From the IMG/VR virus record IMGVR_UViG_3300012198_000005, positions 1 to 20,742 of that record: a DNA stretch of 20,742 bases; one strand, 5' to 3'. The position numbers were made by a program, and so were the translations under genes. The DNA comes from a virus. Below the pieces are notes generated by a model that had not been told where the DNA came from, made no database searches, and saw only the letters and a program-made list of their open reading frames with translations. Each line of letters begins with the position of its first letter. Within the stretch, counting starts at the first letter, position 1. Shown here piece after piece: positions 7,064 to 13,840 of the stretch.

Positions 7064-9256
7064 CTACATCCACATTTGGAATCTACGTTCCCCGTTAACG
7101 TTATTAAGTTTAATAAGACGACGTTGTTCCATGGTTTTGAAAAGAAGATCTGCACGCTTTGAATCAAGCTTGAAAATATTCATAAGTTCTGCCCGGGAAA
7201 CTCCCATCTCTGTGGAGCAAACAAGCTTATGAATCTTGTCCATTAGTCGCTCATCATAGGTCTTTCCAAGACCGGTAATGATCTCGTTGGAGTAGGCACG
7301 CCATTCCCGGGCATAATATATAGCATGTAAAAGATCTTGCATGGTTACTTGCACAACATCGCCACGTTGTGTGCTTGCCGCAATGAGTATGGAACTTTTT
7401 AGGGTAGATTTCGCAAGACGGTCATAGACCGGAGTTAAGTATTCTAATCCAGTATCAAGAGCAGTTTCGGTAAGAAGACGCTCAAATTCATTGTATCGTT
7501 GCCATGCTTCCGGGGAGAGATAAGCCTTGACACTCTTATTAATTGTGCCTATTGTCTCGCCATTGCTGACAACATTAGTACTTCCAACGTAGTGGTTCCT
7601 CATATCAATTAGCTCGTTCTTGATGAATTCCCGTTCTTCTAAATCACGAGGGATTGGTGGACCCATTGGCTGAACGCGGGAAGTATCGGGCTCAGCAGTG
7701 ATTATCACGAATCGAGGAAGAAATCCACCAACTACCAAATCTTCGGTTAAGATCATTTGGGTTTTTGACTTCGGACCACCAACATACATGAGGAAAACTG
7801 GATCTCTTATCTCAATGGTTTCTTTACGAAGTAACCGTTTTAGTGGTTCACCATCGTAGAGTTTTGTTAGCTGCTCGGCAAAGCCCGCCATGTAATCTTT
7901 GTGAGCTATGATTTCGAGAAGTCCGGCAAACTCATCACGAAGGAAAATCGATGGTTGTCCGGGACGATCACGCATTCCAACGAGAATTCCCTCAGGTGAG
8001 CTATCTGTGGCTAACAGATATTGCTCATCAATTTCGTAAAGGAGCTTCATCGCAATGTTCATGGCTGTGGTCTTACGGGTTAGGGTTGTGTTTCCAAGTA
8101 ACATGAACCACAAGTTAGGGATTATGGAACCAAAGTTTGTGTGTAGTTTCACGTTTCCGGAAAGCAAGGAGCTAAGTATCATAAAGGCGCCAGATTGATG
8201 ATACTGCACGGCGGCATCTGTTAACCGAGATGCCCAGGTTATGTACTTTTCAACAAATGTTTGCCTGCTTTGTACCAGTTTTATTTCTTCTTTAGTAATT
8301 AGTTCTGGAATCGTTGCCCCGGCTGTGGGCAATAGATTCATAACTTCGACCTGCTTGATATAAGCCTTGTCTAACTCGCGCCATAATTCTGTTTCTGGTC
8401 GGCCATCACGCTTGTATTTGTTACAATTAGCTCCCCAAGCAATTATAAATGCATCTGCTCGTGGTATGTCTTGTTCTGACAACTGCTTGAGCAAGGCCCA
8501 CATTGTTCCACTCCAGTCATCTTCTGGAACTGTGTAGAACAACCTATAGAAGCCTTGATCGAACGCATATCTTTTTAGTACTTGTTCGGCATTTTCATCG
8601 GAAATTGGTTCAGGTTCGGAATTAAACTTTTGGAGTGCTTGAACGTGAGGATAGCGATCAAAATCCCTAGTACGATAGAGCAAACGTCCTGCATCGAGCA
8701 CGGTAACAATTGGAGCTTGGCCAATGTCACCATACTTATAATTGGGAGTATATGGAATCCGAAGAAGCTGACTAAGATCCCAACCTGATTTATCGGCACC
8801 CTGATCTGCGTGGTAATATGCAATCTTTCGGCTTATATCCTCAGCCAAATTTGGCTCGACTGGATCTTCCATGAGCCAAAGAGCCTGATATCGGCCTTTA
8901 GATGTTTCAGTAAGGATGGATGGGGGAACTAGGAGATGTCGTGGATCACACGTATCAAGATCAGACCACACGTTAGTGCACGTAGTTATGTATTCTTTAT
9001 GCTTATTTCCGGGCTTACCGTAAAGGCTAGGACAGAAATAGGCATGGACTAGCTTCTGCGAATTTTCTTCAATATTAGCCAACATTTCTTCAAGTCGAAT
9101 TGGCCATTCGAAGAATTCTTTACGCATCTTACGGGAATTATGATCAAGGTATGATATGCATACATAACCTTTGGCGGACCCGAATACTAGCTTAAAGAAC
9201 GTGCGTCTCTGCTCAGAAGTATCTTCGACTAGGTCCCGAAAGATCGAATAATTCAT
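7064..9256 (-). CDS. Primase-helicase (AEP-like primase plus P-loop helicase)
   Basis: A 730-residue fusion that should make primers and unwind DNA at the fork. The N-terminal part resembles archaeo-eukaryotic-type phage primases: D99-L-D101 in VWSDLD, K120-G-R-Y-Q-A-L-W, and D160-L-S-Q-L-L-R-I-P-Y-T-P-N-Y-K. After a linker helix region, a P-loop ATPase of the DUF3987-like helicase kind follows, with Walker A G388-N-T-T-L-T-R-K-T396 and Walker B IFLRD441-E442. Residues about 665-730 look like a winged helix (VSRAELMNIFKLDSKRADLL). The start was moved to the ATG preceded by AAGGTGGTG; an in-frame TTG 12 codons upstream falls inside the interlocked repeats at 9278-9321. The normally expected histidine of the primase centre is not obvious. 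Confidence 0.88.
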   Translation of the reverse strand: MNYSIFRDLVEDTSEQRRTFFKLVFGSAKGYVCISYLDHNSRKMRKEFFEWPIRLEEMLANIEENSQKLVHAYFCPSLYGKPGNKHKEYITTCTNVWSDLDTCDPRHLLVPPSILTETSKGRYQALWLMEDPVEPNLAEDISRKIAYYHADQGADKSGWDLSQLLRIPYTPNYKYGDIGQAPIVTVLDAGRLLYRTRDFDRYPHVQALQKFNSEPEPISDENAEQVLKRYAFDQGFYRLFYTVPEDDWSGTMWALLKQLSEQDIPRADAFIIAWGANCNKYKRDGRPETELWRELDKAYIKQVEVMNLLPTAGATIPELITKEEIKLVQSRQTFVEKYITWASRLTDAAVQYHQSGAFMILSSLLSGNVKLHTNFGSIIPNLWFMLLGNTTLTRKTTAMNIAMKLLYEIDEQYLLATDSSPEGILVGMRDRPGQPSIFLRDEFAGLLEIIAHKDYMAGFAEQLTKLYDGEPLKRLLRKETIEIRDPVFLMYVGGPKSKTQMILTEDLVVGGFLPRFVIITAEPDTSRVQPMGPPIPRDLEEREFIKNELIDMRNHYVGSTNVVSNGETIGTINKSVKAYLSPEAWQRYNEFERLLTETALDTGLEYLTPVYDRLAKSTLKSSILIAASTQRGDVVQVTMQDLLHAIYYAREWRAYSNEIITGLGKTYDERLMDKIHKLVCSTEMGVSRAELMNIFKLDSKRADLLFKTMEQRRLIKLNNVNGERRFQMWM

Positions 9257-9277
9257 ATCACCACCTTTCGGAAGTAT

Positions 9278-9321
9278 GCGACCCGCCTCCAATTAAGGAA
9301 GCGGGTCGCCCTAATTGGAGG
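9278..9321 (-). promoter_or_regulatory. Two interlocked inverted repeats in the primase-helicase leader
   Basis: On the transcribed strand the order is CCTCCAATTA, GG, GCGACCCGC, TTCCT, TAATTGGAGG, CGGGTCGC (the G at the join is shared). The first pairs with the third element (10 bp) and the second with the fourth (9 bp), so each stem uses sequence lying in the other's loop. With no linker to span the first stem, both can hardly form fully at once, which points to two alternative hairpins. It lies between the DUF669 stop and the primase-helicase ribosome-binding site. No uridine run follows, so it is not a standard terminator. A DNA-level protein site or replication origin element is the alternative. 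Confidence 0.6.
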
Positions 9322-9322
9322 T

Positions 9323-9790
9323 CTAAGGGAGAAGCTGAGAATTGCCTTGCTTTACCACCACGTTAGCCGGCTTGTAACCGTTAACGTTGAAACGCTCTGG
9401 CAGATCTTTCTGAGCCTTCTTGTTATACCCAGCAGGGATCTTTGTGCCACGAACGTTTATATCACGGCCAATAAGGTCATCTTCCGAAGGAAGCTCAAAT
9501 TCCCCAGGAGTAATGTCATAGCCCAAAGCCTTGAGGAATTGAGAAAGCGAGGCAAGAGTGCCGTTTTTTCCTTCGAAAAGCATGATGTTGGAATAGATGC
9601 GATTCCCAGCATACTTATCGGTTTGAACGACGAACTGAACATTCCAAAACGGCTTGCCAGCATTAGTGCTGTCCGGCTTAACTTCGCGAGTTTCGATCTC
9701 AACGATTTTTGTATGATATTCCCCGGTAGGGAGTACCTCTCTGGCGTTGGATTCAGCTTCGTCTTTACTGAAGTTTACCTTCAGACCCAT
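9323..9790 (-). CDS. DUF669-like single-stranded DNA-binding protein
   Basis: A 155-residue protein like the DUF669 family found next to Sak4 ATPases and primases in phage replication modules, thought to act as single-strand-binding proteins. Supporting stretches are LPTGEYHTKIVEIETREVK, the strand pair PFWNVQFVVQTDKYAGNRIYSN, and the helix TLASLSQFLKALGYD followed by LIGRDINVRGTKI, consistent with an OB-like barrel plus helical insert. The start is the ATG with GGGAG upstream; the frame continues 20 codons further but without a site. It overlaps the ATPase gene by 26 bases. The binding role is from family context; no single catalytic residue can prove it. Confidence 0.75.
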   Translation of the reverse strand: MGLKVNFSKDEAESNAREVLPTGEYHTKIVEIETREVKPDSTNAGKPFWNVQFVVQTDKYAGNRIYSNIMLFEGKNGTLASLSQFLKALGYDITPGEFELPSEDDLIGRDINVRGTKIPAGYNKKAQKDLPERFNVNGYKPANVVVKQGNSQLLP

Positions 9791-10535
9791 TATTCGATTT
9801 CTCCCTGTTGTGTAGTAGGCTCCAAACGGAACCCATTGTTGGGTTTTCAATCGTTAGGGTTAATGCGTTAGAACGATCCTTTGCCACGGTGTCTTCTGTT
9901 TGACCACAGAGAAGCATTCTTTTGTTTTCCTGATCTATCTCCTTTGTATAAAGGTAGACAACTATATCAAGAAATCCAGCAACTTCGTCCTTTAGTTTAC
10001 CAGACAAGGATGGCTTACGCTTTATCGTACCAGTCCGTTGATTTTTTTCGGCCTGGACAAGAGCAGTAAAAATTGTATTAACAGGGAGATCACGAAATGC
10101 CCGGACATATTTCCGGGTTTGTTCTAGGTTTATGTTCCACTCACGGATTCCAGGAACATCGGCATCGCGTTCCTCATGTTCCTCTACCAGCTTCCTCATA
10201 ACAGCATCCATAGACATCTTCTGGACTTCTGTTAATGAGTCAATAACAATAGTGGTGAATCCGTGATTTCCACTATACAAAGCATCATACACGCCCTGCA
10301 TTTGATGCCAGTTCTTAACTCGAACTGTCTCAACATCTGGATAGGTGTCCCTAAGAGTTAGGGTTCCACCCTCAACGTCAATGAACAAAACTTTCCGCAT
10401 TGCAGGAACATCGTCAGAAGATCCAGCCAATCGAGTTTTTCCTGCACCCGATTCACCGTAGATCAACATGTTAACAAATGGAACTTTCTGGCTTACTTTT
10501 TCAATAGGAATACCAGCAATTTCCGATAAGCTCAT
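9765..10535 (-). CDS. Sak4-like RecA-fold ATPase
   Basis: A 256-residue P-loop ATPase with Walker A G27-E-S-G-A-G-K-T34, an acidic strand LFIDVEGG, Walker B TTIVID99 followed by S-L-T-E, and VNTIFTALVQAE as the likely sensor strand. This fits the Sak4/RadA-like phage proteins that pair with a single-strand-binding protein in recombination; the next gene encodes a DUF669 protein, the usual partner. AAGGTG precedes the ATG. It is the first gene after the promoter at 10572-10600 and so begins the core replication transcript. The family is clear; annealing activity is inferred. Confidence 0.85.
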   Translation of the reverse strand: MSLSEIAGIPIEKVSQKVPFVNMLIYGESGAGKTRLAGSSDDVPAMRKVLFIDVEGGTLTLRDTYPDVETVRVKNWHQMQGVYDALYSGNHGFTTIVIDSLTEVQKMSMDAVMRKLVEEHEERDADVPGIREWNINLEQTRKYVRAFRDLPVNTIFTALVQAEKNQRTGTIKRKPSLSGKLKDEVAGFLDIVVYLYTKEIDQENKRMLLCGQTEDTVAKDRSNALTLTIENPTMGSVWSLLHNREKSNNGSEGKLQ

Positions 10536-10555
10536 TTGTCACCTTTGATGAATGA

Positions 10556-10569
10556 GTGAAAAGTTTCAC
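10556..10569. promoter_or_regulatory. Operator-like palindrome at the predicted transcription start
   Basis: The sequence GTGAAA-AG-TTTCAC is a perfect 6-bp inverted repeat with a 2-base centre. It begins two bases downstream of the -10 box of the promoter at 10572-10600, so it would cover the start of transcription. That position suits a repressor operator. A candidate binder would be one of the HTH proteins encoded nearby; none can be assigned from sequence. Confidence 0.5.
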
Positions 10570-10571
10570 CC

Positions 10572-10600
10572 AGCCTATCAGGGGCATATTGCCTGGTCAA
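10572..10600 (-). promoter_or_regulatory. Sigma-70-type promoter for the replication genes
   Basis: On the minus strand TTGACC (-35), a 17-base spacer and TAGGCT (-10) match actinobacterial vegetative promoters (TTGAC / TAnnnT). The -10 box ends 37 bases before the ATG of the Sak4-like gene, leaving a short leader with AAGGTG. The spacer contains a small inverted repeat, GGCA-ATA-TGCC. This is one of the few real intergenic spaces in the block. Confidence 0.6.
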
Positions 10601-10648
10601 GAGCGCGTATCGGACACTGCTAGTCAGCCAAACGGACAATATCTACAT

Positions 10649-10666
10649 AAAAAATGATCATTTTTT
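10649..10666. terminator. A/T palindrome after the SLOG gene, possible weak terminator
   Basis: AAAAAATGATCATTTTTT is a perfect 18-bp palindrome, 15 bases after the SLOG stop and before the replication promoter. As RNA it gives only A-U pairs around a small loop followed by uridines, in either direction, so it could be a weak bidirectional terminator. It could equally be a protein-binding site. The position between two transcription units is the main support. Confidence 0.35.
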
Positions 10667-10680
10667 AGTTTTAATTAAAG

Positions 10681-11106
10681 TTATTTTTCCTTGGTTGTAC
10701 CATCTGGATAAACCATAACACGTCTACGACCGACAGTCTTGGCGTAAACGCTAGTGTACCACGTGCCAGAATGTGGTTGCCATTTGAACGACGCAGGAAC
10801 AACAATCAACACTTCACACTCTTGGACTATATCCCTATTCCGTTCTAAGTAATCCTTTTCCGGGCGTACCTCGATAGATAATGTTAATGCAGCTTCGGAA
10901 ATAAATCGCTTATCCACAGGTGGGCATGCCACACAGGTATACCCCAAATCATGGGCCATCATGGTAGCTTCTTCGTCCACGCCTATGCAAGCTCCATGAT
11001 AAAGTATGTTTTCTTTACCCATGAAGCTCTTTATTATTCGCCTAAGATTATCAGATTGTTCTTCCGTTATTGGACCATATCGAGATCCCGTTATTCCGAC
11101 TCGCAT
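10681..11106 (-). CDS. SLOG/DprA-like Rossmann-fold nucleotide-binding protein
   Basis: A 141-residue protein with the signature of the SLOG superfamily: R2-V-G-I-T-G-S-R near the start, ILYHGACIGVDEEATMMA, ERNRDIVQECEVLIVVP and HSGTWYTSVYAK. Small stand-alone SLOG proteins are common in phages and are thought to bind or process nucleotides; others sense nucleotide signals in defence systems. GGTGGGA precedes the ATG, which overlaps the upstream gene by 16 bases. It is the last gene before the regulated gap. No fused effector domain is present, so a metabolic or signalling role cannot be decided. Confidence 0.75.
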   Translation of the reverse strand: MRVGITGSRYGPITEEQSDNLRRIIKSFMGKENILYHGACIGVDEEATMMAHDLGYTCVACPPVDKRFISEAALTLSIEVRPEKDYLERNRDIVQECEVLIVVPASFKWQPHSGTWYTSVYAKTVGRRRVMVYPDGTTKEK

Positions 11107-11282
11107 TCAGTTTCCCACCAAACTTCTTGGCTGAACTTGTCTATTCTGGCCCATTTGTGTTGTTTAGCAAATTTCATTGCTCTAATTAGCGGCTCTATTT
11201 CGTTCTTTTCGTCTATAATGTAGAATGTTTTTTGGAATGCTCCGTCAGGATCGCCGTACCATACAACGAATTTGCTCCACAT
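11091..11282 (-). CDS. Hypothetical protein (63 aa)
   Basis: Unrecognised. The pattern is an aromatic N-terminal strand region (KFVVWYGDPDGAFQKTFYI), a helix (EIEPLIRAMKFAKQHKW) and a C-terminal strand (EVWWETECESE). The ATG immediately follows the TAA of the 58-residue gene, and only a weak ribosome-binding site is visible, so translation is probably coupled. It overlaps the SLOG gene by 16 bases. Confidence 0.6.
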   Translation of the reverse strand: MWSKFVVWYGDPDGAFQKTFYIIDEKNEIEPLIRAMKFAKQHKWARIDKFSQEVWWETECESE

Positions 11283-11459
11283 TTAGCAACACTTACTAAG
11301 GTGATTTAATAAACGCCTAGCCTTAATTCGCCAATACTCTTGGTCATCAGCATCACCACTATCCCAATCAACAATGCTTTCGACACCTCTAGCTTCAGCT
11401 ATCATGCTATGGAACCATTTAGCTGTTTCCTCAACCATCTTCTCGTTATATTCGAACAT
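11283..11459 (-). CDS. Hypothetical protein (58 aa)
   Basis: This gene fills the space before the 63-residue gene. GGAG lies seven bases before the ATG, which shares one base with the preceding stop (TGATG), and its TAA directly touches the next ATG. The peptide is helical and amphipathic: an acidic first half (NEKMVEETAKWFHSMIAEA), an aspartate-rich turn (DWDSGDADDQ) and a basic tail (RIKARRLLNHLSK) ending in two cysteines. Function unknown. Confidence 0.7.
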   Translation of the reverse strand: MFEYNEKMVEETAKWFHSMIAEARGVESIVDWDSGDADDQEYWRIKARRLLNHLSKCC

Positions 11460-11650
11460 CAATACTCCGTTGGAAAATTACTGGAATCATATCCAGGTGG
11501 ATAACAATTGTCTTTCCCGCGTTGACAACAACCATACCAAATGCAATCGAAATATCCACCATCTTTGCAACCACTACTCTGTGCTGGCGGCTTTTTCTTC
11601 CCAGTAGTGTTGGGTTTTCTTCTCAAAAAGCGTAGAAAGGGTATATTCAA
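11459..11650 (-). CDS. Cysteine-rich small protein, start uncertain
   Basis: An open frame that overlaps the end of the Cas4-like nuclease gene by 77 bases and ends in TGATG shared with the next start. Its last 40 residues are distinctive: five cysteines in SGCKDGGYFDCIWYGCCQRG and DNCYPPG, which looks like a metal-binding or disulfide-bonded miniprotein. No ATG is available. I chose the TTG preceded by GGTGAGG, which gives a 63-residue product with a basic N-terminus; TTG at 11674 or 11626 are alternatives. Another option is a ribosomal frameshift near the nuclease stop, which would append this tail to the nuclease. The end is firmer than the start. Confidence 0.45.
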   Translation of the reverse strand: MNIPFLRFLRRKPNTTGKKKPPAQSSGCKDGGYFDCIWYGCCQRGKDNCYPPGYDSSNFPTEY

Positions 11651-12827
11651 AATCCTCACCCATGTTCTTACCAAGACAGGGCTGCCTGAACAAACAGGTA
11701 TTGCAGGTGAACCTCCCAGGCTGTGGATATACTCTGGGATTGTTCACCATGTCTAATGCTTCGAGATAGACGTTCTTGCCAATCTCTTCTATCTCATGGT
11801 CGTTCTTGTGAATCTGATGACGTTGGTGGAACCTGGGGCCATCCGCCTTTAGCCAATTGAGGTAATCGTCATAAAGTCCCACAGCCAGGGCAGTAGGATC
11901 GTTCTGCTCGAAAGTAGTTTTAGCCAACGCATACGTGGTCATAAACTGCTTGTTGGTGGAATACTTTCTACCCTTGTAGAGACGCGAAAGTTCCTCCGGT
12001 GGCTGTGGATACGCCTTCTTAATCTCAACGTAGACAAAACCAGCGACAGGAATATTATAGTGAGTTTTAAGTGCCCAACAGTAAGATGCAATTTGATCGT
12101 CGAGTTCAAGGAAAGCTTCCTCGGTTCCTTCATTTAACATCCGCGCGGTTGTTTTCCAGTCAAAAATCCAGTATCGACCTTCGTCGTCTTGGGCCAACAT
12201 ATCCAGTCGGCCGCCGTAGGTTACTGGAAGACCACGCCAATGATCTTCAAAATAGTTGTCTAGTCTGTCATTAAGTTTGACCTGCAAATCATCGTGATGT
12301 TTAACTCCTGCATCAGAGTTTTTCCAACGCCTCCGACATTGCTCACATTTACAGTTAATCAACTCGCCCTGTGGACCCGTGATGGGTACCTCAAATTCGA
12401 CCTCTACTTCCACAGGGCGGAAGCCTTGGTCGTAATGTGGGCTAATCGTTTCACAATAGAACTTAATCATATTGGTGCCAAGTTCAATACGTTCCTTGTA
12501 GTCTACAAGAACGTCAACCTCAGGCTCACCATTAAGAGTCTTAAAACGCTTAAGTTGCATGTCGCATTCACTACGGAAGCCAGACAATGCAGCAAGCTTC
12601 ATTATTTCTTGATCTTTGGCCCAAAACTCCGGAGCGTAGAAAATTTCCATGGCCTTATGGAAAGCCACGCCAAACTCCAACGCCTTCGGCGTGACCACAG
12701 GGTAGAGCATGTCACGGTAAGCCCAGTTCCACCTACGACGACAACCACGAAAAGAGCGCCGTTCGGACGTATGCAGACTGTGGACGAGCTTGTTATCGAT
12801 ATAGTCTTTTACTGTCCACTTATCCAT
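11574..12827 (-). CDS. Cas4/AddB-like PD-(D/E)XK exonuclease with Fe-S cluster cysteines
   Basis: A 417-residue nuclease expected to resect or degrade DNA during phage recombination. Visible: C29 in the N-terminal helix region and C375-x2-C378-x5-C384 near the end, the four-cysteine clamp of the iron-sulfur PD-(D/E)XK class; H57 in GVAFHKAME; and the catalytic run D209 in GGRLDMLA, then D223-W-K225 in IFDWKTT. An extra knuckle C159-K-C-E-Q-C164 lies between the helical part and the core and may bind zinc. The start is set by AAGGAG five bases before the ATG; the upstream in-frame extension runs through the GC-rich patch and is out of character. A Sak4-like ATPase and an SSB-like protein nearby suggest one recombination system. 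Confidence 0.85.
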   Translation of the reverse strand: MDKWTVKDYIDNKLVHSLHTSERRSFRGCRRRWNWAYRDMLYPVVTPKALEFGVAFHKAMEIFYAPEFWAKDQEIMKLAALSGFRSECDMQLKRFKTLNGEPEVDVLVDYKERIELGTNMIKFYCETISPHYDQGFRPVEVEVEFEVPITGPQGELINCKCEQCRRRWKNSDAGVKHHDDLQVKLNDRLDNYFEDHWRGLPVTYGGRLDMLAQDDEGRYWIFDWKTTARMLNEGTEEAFLELDDQIASYCWALKTHYNIPVAGFVYVEIKKAYPQPPEELSRLYKGRKYSTNKQFMTTYALAKTTFEQNDPTALAVGLYDDYLNWLKADGPRFHQRHQIHKNDHEIEEIGKNVYLEALDMVNNPRVYPQPGRFTCNTCLFRQPCLGKNMGEDFEYTLSTLFEKKTQHYWEEKAASTE

Positions 12828-12835
12828 TTGACTCC

Positions 12836-12946
12836 TTATTCCGTCGATCGCGTTCGGTTTTCGTCTCCGCGTAGGTCGTCCGGCAGGAGCCGGATCGCCT
12901 CGGCGGCCAGGGTGCGCAGGTCGGCGCGGGCCGGTGTGGCGGTCAC
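12836..12946 (-). CDS. GC-rich mini-gene (36 aa)
   Basis: A GTG start overlaps the stop of a 12-codon frame as GTGA, and the TAA ends eight bases before the nuclease ATG. The peptide is Ala/Arg/Leu-rich and helical (TPARADLRTLAAEAIRLLPD), with third codon positions almost all G or C, unlike its AT-rich neighbours. This looks like a recently acquired piece of high-GC actinobacterial DNA. It may be the remnant of a longer gene together with the 12-codon frame before it, joined by a lost frameshift. Function unknown. Confidence 0.45.
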   Translation of the reverse strand: MTATPARADLRTLAAEAIRLLPDDLRGDENRTRSTE

Positions 12947-12981
12947 GCGGTGTCGCGCATGGAAGGTCGTAGCTCAATCAT
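12943..12981 (-). CDS. Possible 12-residue leader peptide or broken gene start
   Basis: MIELRPSMRDTA follows a strong AGGAGA site and stops in a GTGA overlap with the 36-residue gene. It also overlaps the end of the 26-residue membrane peptide. It could be a leader peptide that delivers ribosomes to the next frame, or the true N-terminus of the 36-residue protein separated by a one-base shift. Confidence 0.3.
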   Translation of the reverse strand: MIELRPSMRDTA

Positions 12982-13054
12982 TGCCGTCTCCTAACCAAAG
13001 AAGAACGCCACCAATCACGCCAATAACAAATACTATTAACACCAAATCAATCAT
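12974..13054 (-). CDS. 26-residue single-helix membrane peptide
   Basis: The ATG overlaps the preceding TGA as ATGA. The peptide is almost entirely a membrane helix (DLVLIVFVIGVIGGVLLWLG) with a short polar end. Small membrane peptides of this kind are easily missed; the exact start-stop overlap and continuous hydrophobic stretch on the coding strand support it. Role unknown: a regulator of a membrane complex or a host-directed peptide are possible. Confidence 0.55.
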   Translation of the reverse strand: MIDLVLIVFVIGVIGGVLLWLGDGND

Positions 13055-13311
13055 TTTACTTCCACAAATTGTTTTGGTGGCGCGTCCAATCCTGCTGCAT
13101 TAACAATTTTAGCCACAAGTGCCCATGCGCCATCACCAAATCGATGGGAAAGTGGCTCTTCTTCGAGATTGGATCTGGTAATACCATTTATATTGATTGT
13201 CCAATCGTACTGACAAATATCATTTCCGGTTGGACGATTAGGACTTAATCGTCTAGCAATGAGATATCCTATTTGTTGCTCATTGACCATAAGCCGCATG
13301 TGAAGGGCCAT
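13051..13311 (-). CDS. Hypothetical protein (86 aa)
   Basis: Unrecognised. A beta-rich beginning (ALHMRLMVNEQQIGYLIARR), a middle strand pair (CQYDWTININGITRSN) and a C-terminal helix (GAWALVAKIVNAAGLD). AAGGAAATAAATTA precedes the ATG, close to the leader of the next two genes upstream. The start shares one base with the previous stop (TAATG). No catalytic or binding motif is clear. Confidence 0.65.
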   Translation of the reverse strand: MALHMRLMVNEQQIGYLIARRLSPNRPTGNDICQYDWTININGITRSNLEEEPLSHRFGDGAWALVAKIVNAAGLDAPPKQFVEVK

Positions 13312-13574
13312 TAATTTATTTCCTTTATTAGTATGTGCAACATACTCGCAATATCTTGCACAGTACCGTCAGGACGGCCACCCGCACCTAATCTGCTCGC
13401 ACTTTGCGTATATTGACAGAACATACACAACCAGTGCCCTCCCACGTTTCTGCCATATTCCCGAGAATAGTTGGTAAGTTCCGTTGTCTCAGTACCACAG
13501 TGAGAACATGATTCAGGTTTTGTTTCTCGTTCGGGACGGCGCCGTTCTACTTCCTCAGCAAAAGTTTCATCCAT
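13311..13574 (-). CDS. Zinc-ribbon-like protein (87 aa)
   Basis: After a charged N-terminal helix (residues 1-20), C23-S-H-C26 and, about 25 residues on, C50-M-F-C53 form two CxxC knuckles, probably one zinc site. The C-terminal part (GGRPDGTVQDIASMLHILIKEIN) looks like a short helical tail. TAGGAAATAAA precedes the ATG, almost identical to the site of the next gene upstream. It is one of several small zinc-binding proteins in this region; a nucleic-acid or protein adaptor role is likely but unproven. Confidence 0.65.
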   Translation of the reverse strand: MDETFAEEVERRRPERETKPESCSHCGTETTELTNYSREYGRNVGGHWLCMFCQYTQSASRLGAGGRPDGTVQDIASMLHILIKEIN

Positions 13575-13575
13575 T

Positions 13576-13839
13576 TTATTTCCTAACGATATTAATAATA
13601 CCTATCAGGATTGCAACTACGATCAAAAACGTCCAAAACGAGAATATGTAGGAATACCATGGTGCTGGTTCTTCATACACTGCATTCGGGCAGTTGTGGA
13701 TATCGAAAGCCTGAGCGTTGTACGACTCATCCGTACCTACGACTAAAAATCCACAACTGCATTCAATACGAGTTGTTTGTGGATCTATATTCTCACGTGG
13801 TGAGTCACCGTAGGAGGATGTTTCTTCGTTGTCATCCAT
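13576..13839 (-). CDS. C-terminally anchored membrane protein with CxC motif (87 aa)
   Basis: An acidic N-terminal region (DDNEETSSYGDSP) is followed by ECSCGFLVVGTDESYN and DIHNCPNA, a possible metal site with two cysteines plus His and Cys. The last 25 residues are a membrane helix (YIFSFWTFLIVVAILIGIIN) ending in VRK, so the protein is likely tail-anchored with the metal domain in the cytoplasm. GAAGGAAATAAA precedes the ATG. The combination of zinc-like domain and anchor is unusual for a replication-type region. Confidence 0.65.
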   Translation of the reverse strand: MDDNEETSSYGDSPRENIDPQTTRIECSCGFLVVGTDESYNAQAFDIHNCPNAVYEEPAPWYSYIFSFWTFLIVVAILIGIINIVRK

Positions 13840-13840
13840 T

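Noticed and set aside
9278-9321. A full H-type pseudoknot
   Set aside because: The 10-bp first stem would need a linker across its groove, but none remains between the two 3' strands, so alternative hairpins fit better.
9347-9871. A 174-codon open frame on the plus strand
   Set aside because: It is antisense to the DUF669-like gene and the end of the Sak4-like gene, both of which have clear motifs and start signals.
12294-13103. A 269-codon open frame on the plus strand
   Set aside because: It lies antisense to the well-supported Cas4-like nuclease and small genes, has no ribosome-binding site or domain, and has the look of a shadow frame.
10910-13703. DnaA-box-like nonamers (TTATCCACA at 10910; near matches at 11722, 12004 and 13695) as a replication origin
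   Set aside because: Only one exact copy, widely spaced and inside genes; they also carry the generally enriched TGTGG core. The phage has its own replication genes.
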